Shown here piece by piece: positions 8,835 through 16,787 of a stretch of 64,000 nucleotides of DNA. The DNA is taken from positions 17,879-81,878 of the forward strand of contig CAYHEC010000017.1 in assembly GCA_964355675.1 (NCBI GenBank), read 5' to 3'. Both the position numbers and the translations under genes were made by a program. The notes under the pieces were generated by a model. It was given only the letters and a program-made list of their open reading frames with translations. It was not told the origin of the DNA and did not search any database. Numbering within the stretch: position 1 is the first letter of the stretch; the number at the start of each line of letters is the position of its first letter. This DNA comes from CAMBDS01 sp964355675. GTDB lineage: Bacteria > Electryoneota > AABM5-125-24 > Hatepunaeales > Hatepunaeaceae.

Positions 8835-9785
8835 TTACTTCTCTCCGACCATCATGATCGAAAGTGCGAACGAATGGAGTATGTTTTCCGGGTTCTCACT
8901 CCGACTGGTAAGAATGATTGGAAATGGAGCTCCCACGACCACCGAGGCGGATTGTGCGCCGCAAAGAGTAATCAGCGATTTGAACAGCAGGTTGCCCACT
9001 TGAATCGAATCCATCACCAATACATCTGCTACACCGGCGACAGCGCTATTCATTTTCTTCTTTTTGACGGCCGCCGGTGAAAGGCTCAGATCAAGTGATA
9101 ACGGACCATCGACCGAGACTCCTTTGGGGAACTGCCCTCGTTCGCTCATCTTGGCGATAACGGCTTCTTCCAGTGATACCGGCATACCGGGCGTTACAGT
9201 CTCGACTGCGGCAAGAAGAGATATTTTGGGTTCAGTCACACCAAGGAATTTCACAAATTCGGTAGCGTTCTGGATAAGTTTCAATCGTCCCGGCAGGTCG
9301 AGATCAACAGAAAGAGCGCAGTCGGTCAGAAGTACCAGTCGGTCAATTCCCTTAAGTTGTGTTACGACGATATTTGTCCAAAGTTCGCCAGAATCTCGCA
9401 GGCTGAGGTCACGCTCAAAAAGTGTGGCAAAAAAATCTCTTGCCAGCAATCTTCCACGCATCAGAACATCTGCCTCGTGATTCATTACCATCTTAGCCGC
9501 CAGACGCGTCGCGTCACGAGGGTCGCGTTCTTCGATAATGTCCCATCCGACAACAGATTCACCAGCTATTTCCAACTCATATCGCATGTGTCGAGAACGA
9601 CCGATGAGTATTGGCGAAACCAGTCCCATCGCCTTGGCAAGAGCCAACCCTTTTATTGAAAGGACATCCTCCCCGACGGCAAGTGCAACTTTGTATGGTC
9701 CACACCGATTGGCGAGTCTATGGGCATTTTCACGAATATCGTCGAATGATCTCTGAGGTTTATCAACTTTGTATTTGAAACGCAT
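8835..9785 (-). CDS. Phosphate acetyl/butyryltransferase family protein
   Basis: 316 residues, about the usual length of phosphotransbutyrylase. The fold signature is visible in ADVLMRGRLLARDFF, TVTPGMPVSLEEAVIAKM, VSVDGPLSLDLSLS and the C-terminal GAPFPIILTSRSENPENILHSFA. Such enzymes exchange CoA for phosphate on acyl-CoA and feed acyl-phosphate to a kinase for ATP synthesis. It follows a second member of the same family (3-base gap), so the two arose by duplication. This copy is the more divergent. It has KKKK in the middle region and NHEADVLMRG where the other has GAGEAHIIMKG, so activity is less certain. Confidence 0.8.
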   Translation of the reverse strand: MRFKYKVDKPQRSFDDIRENAHRLANRCGPYKVALAVGEDVLSIKGLALAKAMGLVSPILIGRSRHMRYELEIAGESVVGWDIIEERDPRDATRLAAKMVMNHEADVLMRGRLLARDFFATLFERDLSLRDSGELWTNIVVTQLKGIDRLVLLTDCALSVDLDLPGRLKLIQNATEFVKFLGVTEPKISLLAAVETVTPGMPVSLEEAVIAKMSERGQFPKGVSVDGPLSLDLSLSPAAVKKKKMNSAVAGVADVLVMDSIQVGNLLFKSLITLCGAQSASVVVGAPFPIILTSRSENPENILHSFALSIMMVGEK

Positions 9786-9788
9786 GAC

Positions 9789-10739
9789 TTACCGCTCCTT
9801 CAGGAAATGCGCAAGAACGACAGCCAGTGCGATTGAAGCGAGCTTGTTGAAAGCGTTATCGGCACGCGAAACGAGGCTGATTGGCGCTCCGGCTCCGACG
9901 ATAACTCCCGCAAATGATGCACCACCGAAAAGAACCAACGATTTTGCCATCACGTTGGCTTCTTCGATGGATCCGGCAACGACTATGTCAGCCTGCCCTG
10001 CCACTTCGCTCTTCAACTTCTGGTACTCGACTGCTTCAGGCCGAATGGCAGTATCGAAACCCATCGGGCCGTCGATGTGACAGTGTTTGATCTGACCTCG
10101 CTGAGCCATTTTTGAAAGAGCCGCCGCCTCGAACGTGTCCTTGAACGCTTCGACGATATAATCGATGGTGCTGAGGACTGCTACGCGGGGTACTTCTACG
10201 CCAAGCGCCCTAAGGACGAGCACGCTGTTGCGGATCATCTCGATCTTTTGCTCGAAATTGGGTTTTATAACCATTCCGCCATCGGTTACCCCTAACAATT
10301 TTGGATATCGTTCCGGTGAGAGTATTGCAGTATGCGAGAGAAGACCTCGCCGACGAAGTCCGTATTGCTGTTTAAGGACGCACTTCAATAATTTGCCGGT
10401 AGGAAGAATTCCTTTCATTATAATATGTGCTTCTCCTGCTCCGACAGCTTGAGCTGTCAGATCGGCAGATTCGTCGTCGCTTTCGGTACCAACGACTCGA
10501 AAGTCAGCAGGGTTTCCGCCATGAGCTTCGATGAGCGAGTTTATCTTGTTGGCGTCTCCGAAAAGAACACCCATGGCAATCCCTTCGGCTTGAGATCTGA
10601 CGACTGCTTCTACGGCGGCATCGTCATGCGCCGCCGCAACGGCAACTTTGTGAGGCTCTCCTTCGCTCGAAATTTCCCGCGCCCTTCTGATGATATCCTC
10701 CATACTGGTGAGGAGCGGAATTTTTGGTCTTTGGGTCAT
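9789..10739 (-). CDS. Phosphate butyryltransferase-like enzyme
   Basis: 316 residues from ATG at 10739. The open frame extends 18 codons further upstream without a clear ribosome site. Family features: AHIIMKGILPTGKLLKCVL, LLSHTAILSPERYPKLLGVTDGGMVIKP, HIDGPMGFDTAIRPEA and SLVSRADNAFNKLASIALA. It should convert an acyl-CoA plus phosphate to acyl-phosphate, and the closeness to phosphotransbutyrylases suggests short-chain or branched acyl groups. No butyrate kinase gene is adjacent. The divergent intergenic region upstream separates it from the plus-strand genes starting at 11144. Confidence 0.85.
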   Translation of the reverse strand: MTQRPKIPLLTSMEDIIRRAREISSEGEPHKVAVAAAHDDAAVEAVVRSQAEGIAMGVLFGDANKINSLIEAHGGNPADFRVVGTESDDESADLTAQAVGAGEAHIIMKGILPTGKLLKCVLKQQYGLRRRGLLSHTAILSPERYPKLLGVTDGGMVIKPNFEQKIEMIRNSVLVLRALGVEVPRVAVLSTIDYIVEAFKDTFEAAALSKMAQRGQIKHCHIDGPMGFDTAIRPEAVEYQKLKSEVAGQADIVVAGSIEEANVMAKSLVLFGGASFAGVIVGAGAPISLVSRADNAFNKLASIALAVVLAHFLKER

Positions 10740-10904
10740 ATTTGGTTGAATAATTTGATGAAAGCATATCCGCACATGTGCGAAATTACACAAATATAAC
10801 GAGAATTAGTGAACATTGACAATCCTCGAGTGACAAGAGCGCGGCAGTCGGTAAAGATTCTCGTTTTGAGCCGAGACGTAGAACAAAGAAAAGAGAGTTG
10901 TGTA

Positions 10905-10930
10905 GTAGTGCCGATTTAAATCGGCGCTAC
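10905..10930. repeat. Palindromic repeat, GTAG...CTAC type
   Basis: Arms GTAGTGCCGATTT/AAATCGGCGCTAC. Confidence 0.8.
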
Positions 10931-10944
10931 CGGGAAAGAAATCA

Positions 10945-10978
10945 GATAGTAGGGTGGATTTAAATCCGCCCTACTATC
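10945..10978. repeat. Palindromic repeat, GTAGGGTGGATTT type
   Basis: Arms GATAGTAGGGTGGATTT/AAATCCGCCCTACTATC, followed by CAACAAATTTTTTTC, so it could also work as a terminator on the plus strand. Related to the palindrome at 18573. Confidence 0.8.
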
Positions 10979-11143
10979 AACAAATTTTTTTCACTATACC
11001 ACAACTCCGCAGTGAACTCATGCGTTTGTTCCTAACAGATCGTCAGACGCTTGTAATTGATGATTGCAGGGATTATTTTCTAAAATGATTCAATACGGAC
11101 TCCTAACATTCATTAAGGCAGACTTGACAGGGCTAATAATTTT

Positions 11144-13531
11144 ATGAACACGAAAAGGGCTACTGCGGGGATTTTTCTTCTTAGCGCATCTCTGCTGACT
11201 TTCGAATTGACTCTGATTAGAGTTTATTCAGCTACACTATTTTACCACTTTGCCTTCATGGCGATCTCGGTTGCAATGCTTGGCCTTTCAGCCGCGGCGC
11301 TGACCGTACATCGGCTTCCGCACAAGTTCCGTGCCGAAGACCTCCCGCGTTGGGGTTCGTTCTGGAGCGCCTGCTACGCAGTCTCTTTGATCGTGATACT
11401 CGAGATCACTTTCAGGATACCTGTCAATGCTTACCTGCCACCTGATGCGATTGCTGACAAGCTGGCGATCATCTACATACTGAGTGCGATACCGTTCTAC
11501 TTTGCGGGATTGGTTTTCAGTGGATTATTTGCCGCCTTCACCAGTTATATTGGGAAACTTTATGCTTGGGATCTTATTGGCGCCGGTCTGGGTGCGGTGT
11601 TGATCATTCCTTTACTCAACTGGTCCGGGGGGGAGTCTGGCCCTTTTATCATTTCGGCGGCTGGTTTCGGTGCGGCGGCGATTTTTGGCTTGAGGAAACG
11701 CCAAAATCTCTTTATTGGACTTACCGTCGCGGCACTGATCTTAGCCTTAACCAATCATTCCTTCAACTGGCTGATGGTTAAATATAGCAAGGGGGCGCGG
11801 CTTGACCAGTTAGATATCAGGTACAACCGTTGGAACTCGATTTCTCGTATAATGGCGATTCCTTTCAGACCGGGTACTGACGCCGCCTACACCTGGTGTC
11901 CTTCGCCCAATTACCCGCTTCCGATCATGCCTCATTTAAGTTTATTGATCGATGATGGCGCCGCGACGCCGGTTTTGCCATTCGATGGCAGGAATCTCGA
12001 GCCGATCAATTACCTGAAGAACGACTTGACGTCGCTGTCACATCGATTGCATGGCAACGGCACTACTATGGTAATTGGCTGTGGAGGCGGGCGGGATGTT
12101 CTTACCGGACTTCTCTTTAATGCAGAAAGAGTCGATGCGGTCGATATAAATCCGTTGATGTTCGATGCAATGAATGGAAAACTTGCCGATTTCAATGGAC
12201 ATCTCTACACTCATCCCAAAGTGAGAGGCATCGTGTCGGAGGGGCGTGCATTTGCGCGAAGAAATCCCGGCAAGTATGATTTACTGCAAGTTGCGATGAT
12301 CGATACCTGGGCGGCAACGACAGCGGGTGCATACAGCCTTTCAGAAAACAGTCTTTATACAGTTGAGGCTTTCGAGAATTACATCCGGGCATTGAAGCCC
12401 GGAGGAATATTCAGTTTTACCAGATTCTATTTTGAGCCTCCACAACAGGCATTGAGGCTCATCTCTCTTTATCTTGAAGCCGCCAAACGGATGGGGATTT
12501 CGGAACCGGACAAGTGTATTCTGGTTGCCTATTATGAAAGCCTCGCCACAATTATCTTTAAAGCCGAGCCTTTTACCGCGCAGGAAATAGCAAAATTTAA
12601 GGGCGATGTTGCTGATCTCGGCTTCTACATCGTTTACACTCCAACCGATAGAGTAAACTCGTATTTTCGATCATTGATCGAATCGACAAACCGAGACGCA
12701 TTTTACGCCCAGTATCCGTTTGACCTCCGACCAAATACCGATGAGCGTCCATTCTTTTTCAATATGTTGAAAATGAAGGACTTCTTGCGTGTCTTTGAGA
12801 TTCAGGAAGGGCAGAAATTTAATTTCTATGCGACTTATACCTTACTTGTGTTGCTTGGACTTTCTATCGTTGCGGTCGTTGTCGTACTGATTCTGCCGCA
12901 AATGTTCTGGGGAGAGAAGTTACTTCGCTTCCCAGGCCGCAAGGCTTTACTGCTATACTTTGTTGGATTGGGATTAGCGTATATTATGATTGAGACCGCG
13001 CTTTTGCAGAGATTTGTACTGCTCTTAGAGAACCCGACCGTTTCTGCCAGTGCGGTGGTTGCCGGAATGTTGATCTCGAGTGGATTAGGGAGCTGGTTTT
13101 ATGGGAGTCTTGCCGAAGAAGCGAAGCCGACCTGGTTGCGGAGAGCGTTTGTCGTAATTGGGATCGGGCTGATGTTCCATATAATATTGGGTTATCAAAT
13201 AATTCACTTGATGTTTGGACTACCTTTGCCGGTAAAAATCATCGCAACCGCTTTGCTTCTTTTGCCGCTTGGTTTCGCAATGGGAATGCCCCTTCCTGCC
13301 GGTTTGACTGCCGCCGGACTCAGGAGCGAGGGAACCGTTGCATGGTGTTGGGCCATCAACGGTGCGGCAAGCGTTGTCGCGTCGCCTTTGGCAGTGACTC
13401 TGGCGATGGCGAAGGGATTTAATTCGGTATTGGTTGTCTCATTATTGATCTATGCGAGTTCGTATGGATTTTTATTCATCTGGAAGCGCGGTGAATCATC
13501 AGGACTGGAAGCTATGGGAAAGGATTGTTGA
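11144..13531 (+). CDS. Membrane-fused spermidine synthase-like protein
   Basis: 795 residues. N-terminal helices (~5-210) are followed by an aminopropyltransferase/methyltransferase-like Rossmann domain (~290-480, with MVIGCGGGRDVLTGL, VDAVDINPLMFDAM and ALKPGGIFSFTRFY), then a second set of helices (~560-790). This three-part layout is that of the 'fused MFS/spermidine synthase' proteins of many uncultured bacteria. The enzymatic substrate of such membrane forms is not established. The nucleotide-binding motif is intact. Monocistronic or first in a run with the two-component genes at 13681, 149 bases downstream. Confidence 0.85.
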   Translation: MNTKRATAGIFLLSASLLTFELTLIRVYSATLFYHFAFMAISVAMLGLSAAALTVHRLPHKFRAEDLPRWGSFWSACYAVSLIVILEITFRIPVNAYLPPDAIADKLAIIYILSAIPFYFAGLVFSGLFAAFTSYIGKLYAWDLIGAGLGAVLIIPLLNWSGGESGPFIISAAGFGAAAIFGLRKRQNLFIGLTVAALILALTNHSFNWLMVKYSKGARLDQLDIRYNRWNSISRIMAIPFRPGTDAAYTWCPSPNYPLPIMPHLSLLIDDGAATPVLPFDGRNLEPINYLKNDLTSLSHRLHGNGTTMVIGCGGGRDVLTGLLFNAERVDAVDINPLMFDAMNGKLADFNGHLYTHPKVRGIVSEGRAFARRNPGKYDLLQVAMIDTWAATTAGAYSLSENSLYTVEAFENYIRALKPGGIFSFTRFYFEPPQQALRLISLYLEAAKRMGISEPDKCILVAYYESLATIIFKAEPFTAQEIAKFKGDVADLGFYIVYTPTDRVNSYFRSLIESTNRDAFYAQYPFDLRPNTDERPFFFNMLKMKDFLRVFEIQEGQKFNFYATYTLLVLLGLSIVAVVVVLILPQMFWGEKLLRFPGRKALLLYFVGLGLAYIMIETALLQRFVLLLENPTVSASAVVAGMLISSGLGSWFYGSLAEEAKPTWLRRAFVVIGIGLMFHIILGYQIIHLMFGLPLPVKIIATALLLLPLGFAMGMPLPAGLTAAGLRSEGTVAWCWAINGAASVVASPLAVTLAMAKGFNSVLVVSLLIYASSYGFLFIWKRGESSGLEAMGKDC

Positions 13532-13680
13532 TCAGATGCAAAAAGCGTGTAGCACGCACAGCTTTGCTGGGCGGGTTCAGTCATTAATAATCAATACTAT
13601 CCGCACGGATGAGCTCAGCGGACTCACGCTACTATTCCAATCACAGCGGTATTTGAACGCCCGCTCGGAAAGGTAATATA

Positions 13681-15150
13681 ATGCTTCGAACATTGCGCAG
13701 TAAGATATTGACATCTTTAGCGCTTGCCTCTGTTGTCTCAATCGTCATTTCGACTCTCAGCATAAACTATCTCTTCATTCGTCAGGAAAAAAAATATATC
13801 GAACAACGTTTGAAGTTGGTCGCCGAGATGGCACATGCGACCTTACGCCACCAAATGATCCATTATCATCAGGGAGAACTTGGTGATATTATTAATCGAA
13901 TTGCCGATCAACCTCCCATTGTCAGCATCAAAATCATGAATGCTGACGGAATAATCAAAATATCCAGCCTACCGGCAGAGAATAATGAGCCGTTTACAGA
14001 AAGCAAATTCCTAATACCGGACAGCATTTTATCTCATTATAATCGAATTTTAAACGGACAGCGGGTTATTTCTTCGATTTCACCGATCTACCGCACACCC
14101 GACTGTGCATCATGCCATGCCGGACAAGAAAAGATCTTGGGCTATTTCGACGTCGATGTTACCGCAGAGGAAATCGATAGTGGCATAAGGAACGCTCAGA
14201 CCTGGATGGTGGTATCTCTGATCTTCATAGTCATTATATTCTTGGGGACGGCATTCGGTGTTCACTTTCGATTTGTAAAGACCCGAACTCATCAGCTTGC
14301 GGTTGGGATTTCTCAGCTTGCCGAAGGGAATTTCAACTATCGCATTGAATCAAACCAGCACGATGAGCTTGACGCTCTTGCTGTTCAAATTAACCGCCTC
14401 GGCGACCACCTGAACCAAATGAAACAAGAGCTTCAAAAATCGCACCGCTCAGAGCTTGAGAGAGCTGAGCGTATGGCTTCAGTGGGAGAACTTGCGGCAT
14501 CGATAGCCCATGAAATCCGTAATCCTGTAGCAGGTATCTCGAGCGCCATGCAAGTTCTTTCTTCCGAACTTCCGGAAGGTGATGAACGGGCGGTGATTTT
14601 CGATGAAATTGTTAATCAAACTCAACGAGTCAATCGTGCCGTGAACGATCTGCTCAGTTACGCAAGACCATCGACGCCAGAATTGGCGGTTGGATCGATA
14701 AATGATCCGTTGACAAGAGCCCTGACATTGATGGAGGCTCAGCAACATGCGGTAAAAGTTGTATTTATCAAGCAAATAGAACCGAATTTGCCTCCGGTGT
14801 TGTTGGATGTTGAGCAAATTAAACAGGTGTTTGTCAATCTTGTTATGAACGCTTTGCAGGCGATGAACCACGGCGGAACACTCACGCTTAAGACCTTTTC
14901 TGAAAATGAGGAAGTCATTGTTGAAATATCTGATACAGGACCGGGTGTAGCAGAAAATGTTCTTCAAGACATATTTAAGCCTTTCTTTACCACCAAGCAT
15001 CAGGGGACAGGCCTGGGGCTTTCCATCTGTCGTTCGATTATCGAGAGTCACTGCGGAAGAATTGAAGTCGATTCTGTTCGCGGTTCGGGAGCAACTTTTC
15101 GCATTAGATTACCCATTCACCGTTTAGAGGAGGCAAACGAACCAATTTGA
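13681..15150 (+). CDS. Histidine kinase with periplasmic haem c motif
   Basis: 489 residues. TM1 (~8-32), periplasmic sensor domain (~33-172) and TM2 (~174-197), then HAMP (~198-250), HisKA with His-277 (ASIAHEIRNPVAG) and HATPase_c (VNLVMNALQAM, DTGPGVAENV, GTGLGLSICRS). The sensor domain contains CASCH (Cys-142, Cys-145, His-146), the covalent haem c attachment motif, next to DYFD-like beta residues. It is therefore probably a redox, oxygen or NO sensor matured in the periplasm. A purine-rich GGAAAGG precedes ATG. It overlaps the downstream regulator by 4 bases. The haem assignment rests on one motif. Confidence 0.88.
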   Translation: MLRTLRSKILTSLALASVVSIVISTLSINYLFIRQEKKYIEQRLKLVAEMAHATLRHQMIHYHQGELGDIINRIADQPPIVSIKIMNADGIIKISSLPAENNEPFTESKFLIPDSILSHYNRILNGQRVISSISPIYRTPDCASCHAGQEKILGYFDVDVTAEEIDSGIRNAQTWMVVSLIFIVIIFLGTAFGVHFRFVKTRTHQLAVGISQLAEGNFNYRIESNQHDELDALAVQINRLGDHLNQMKQELQKSHRSELERAERMASVGELAASIAHEIRNPVAGISSAMQVLSSELPEGDERAVIFDEIVNQTQRVNRAVNDLLSYARPSTPELAVGSINDPLTRALTLMEAQQHAVKVVFIKQIEPNLPPVLLDVEQIKQVFVNLVMNALQAMNHGGTLTLKTFSENEEVIVEISDTGPGVAENVLQDIFKPFFTTKHQGTGLGLSICRSIIESHCGRIEVDSVRGSGATFRIRLPIHRLEEANEPI

Positions 15151-16538
15151 CAGGCGCAAAAATACTCATCGTAGATGATGAAAAGCTGATACGTTGGGCT
15201 TTGGAAAAAGGCCTGAAACAGATCGGTTTTCAAGTTGAAACTGCCGCAACCGGTGAGGAGGGACTTCAAAAATATGAGTCCTTCCTGCCCGACGCAGTTA
15301 TTCTCGACAATAAGCTTCCCGGCATACAGGGTTTGGAGATTCTCAACGAGTTGAAGAGTCGTGACGCCCGGCTGATTATACTCTTTATGACCGCCTTCGG
15401 TACTATCGAAACTGCCGTCGAAGCAATGAAGCGCGGAGCTTATGATTATATCAATAAACCGTTTGTCTTCGAAGAAATTAGGCAACTGCTTGAAAAAGCC
15501 CTCTATGTTCAGCGATTGGATACTGAGGTCCAGACACTCAAGGCAGTGGTTCAGAAGCAGTTCGACACTGAGAATGTTATCTCACTTTCGCCAGCAATGC
15601 GCAATATACTGCAAATGGTGGATAAAATCGCGCGAAGTGAGGCTCCTACAGTATTGCTGACCGGCGAATCGGGAACAGGCAAGGACTTAATGGCGAGAGT
15701 CATCCATGAACGAGGTCCCCGCCGTCAACGTCCATTCGTTACTATCAATTGTTCAGCGCTTCCCGAGTCTCTTCTTGAAAGTGAATTGTTTGGCTACGAG
15801 AAAGGCGCCTTTACCGACGCAAAGCAGATGAAACGCGGTCAATTCGAACTCGCGTCTGGCGGGACGATCTACCTCGACGAAATTGGGGAAATCGCACTCG
15901 GACTTCAGGTCAAGCTCCTGCAGGTAATAGAAAACCGCATGTTCCGCCGGGTCGGAGGCGTTAAGGACATCCTTGTCGATTCTCTGATCATTGCCGCGAC
16001 CAATATCAATCTGGCAAGCGCTGTCGAAGCCGGGATGTTCCGCCGCGATCTGTACTATAGACTTAACTTGATTCCAATTGAATTGCCGCCGTTAAAGTCG
16101 CGGCGGGAAGACATTGTTCCCATCGCTCTCTATTTTGTGCGGAAATTCAACGATGAGTTTCATCGACATTTCAAGGGTATTACTGATGAAGTGAAGAAGA
16201 TTCTCACCGAATATGATTGGCCTGGAAACATTCGTGAATTACGCAACGTGGTCGAGCGAATTGTGATTCTCGAGAATGACGAAATGATCGAAGCCAACCA
16301 TCTGCCCATCGAGTTGCGCCAATATGCGGAGGTTTCCTTGGATCAATCCCATTTCCTTTCAACCCAAGAATTGGGCATTGAAATTCCAGTAGAAGGACTC
16401 TCAATGGAAGCTGTCGAAAGGGAATTAGTAGTGAAAGCGCTGAACAAAACTGCCCAAAATCAAACCAAGGCAGCCAAGATGCTCGACATCACGCGAGACT
16501 CGCTTCGCTATAAGATGAAAAAGTTCGGGTTGCTGTAG
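15147..16538 (+). CDS. NtrC-family sigma-54 response regulator (GAFTDA variant)
   Basis: 463 residues, TTG start overlapping the kinase stop (TTGA), with AGAGGAGG upstream. Receiver domain with Asp in AVILDNKLPG, AAA+ domain with Walker A GESGTGK, sensor II region, and Fis-type HTH at the C-terminus (NQTKAAKMLDITRDSLRYKMKKFGLL). The sigma-54 contact loop reads GAFTDA rather than the usual GAFTGA. Partner of the haem-motif kinase. The only clear RpoN promoter I found in the window (33725-33740) drives the cytochrome/ferredoxin/NrfD operon, which makes that operon a reasonable candidate target of this or the other NtrC system. Confidence 0.92.
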   Translation: MTGAKILIVDDEKLIRWALEKGLKQIGFQVETAATGEEGLQKYESFLPDAVILDNKLPGIQGLEILNELKSRDARLIILFMTAFGTIETAVEAMKRGAYDYINKPFVFEEIRQLLEKALYVQRLDTEVQTLKAVVQKQFDTENVISLSPAMRNILQMVDKIARSEAPTVLLTGESGTGKDLMARVIHERGPRRQRPFVTINCSALPESLLESELFGYEKGAFTDAKQMKRGQFELASGGTIYLDEIGEIALGLQVKLLQVIENRMFRRVGGVKDILVDSLIIAATNINLASAVEAGMFRRDLYYRLNLIPIELPPLKSRREDIVPIALYFVRKFNDEFHRHFKGITDEVKKILTEYDWPGNIRELRNVVERIVILENDEMIEANHLPIELRQYAEVSLDQSHFLSTQELGIEIPVEGLSMEAVERELVVKALNKTAQNQTKAAKMLDITRDSLRYKMKKFGLL

Positions 16539-16546
16539 AACACCGT

Positions 16547-16787
16547 CTTGGAGGGCGGACTTCTCGCGTAGGATAAGCGTCCCGCTTGTCAAGAGCGGAC
16601 TAAAAGAGTTCGTTGATTTATTCGTTCGAGTAGAGATTTGATCCTCTTGGAGGGGGGGCTTCAGCCCCCCCTAAAGGACGATCAAGCACAAACAAGGGCG
16701 GGCTGAAGCCCCCCCTCCAAGAGAATCTTGTCCGAATTGGCGTCTCAAGCGAATAAATCAACGAACTCTAAAAGTCCGCCCTCCATG
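16547..16787. repeat. GGAGGGCGGAC palindrome interrupted by an inserted element
   Basis: The outer parts (CTTGGAGGGCGGACTTCT... and ...AGTCCGCCCTCCATG) match the uninterrupted copy at 24196-24282. The inserted element at 16606-16768 splits it. Confidence 0.8.
16606..16768. mobile_element. MITE-like element 1 (163 bp)
   Basis: Perfect 19-bp terminal inverted repeats GAGTTCGTTGATTTATTCG (16606-16624) and its complement (16750-16768), flanked by the direct repeat TAAAA (16601-16605, 16769-16773). The interior holds two inverted copies of a CTTGGAGGGGGGGCTTCAG palindrome (16643-16677, 16694-16723). No coding capacity. Removing the element and one TAAAA restores GCGGAC-TAAAA-GTCCGC, exactly as found at 24258-24275. 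Confidence 0.85.

Larger units (their letters stand above)
10740..11143. other. Divergent intergenic region with two palindromes
   Basis: About 400 bp between divergent genes. It holds two palindromes described separately. No convincing promoter pair or small gene was found. Confidence 0.5.

Noticed and set aside
13532..13680. Sigma-54-like TAGCACG...TTTGC upstream of the haem-motif kinase
   Set aside because: The spacing is too long and the -24 GG is absent.
14479..15051. Minus-strand open frame of 190 codons within the kinase gene
   Set aside because: Antisense of HisKA/HATPase domains, with no independent features.
16547..16787. Complete insertion sequence
   Set aside because: Only 163 bp with inverted ends and no transposase coding capacity.
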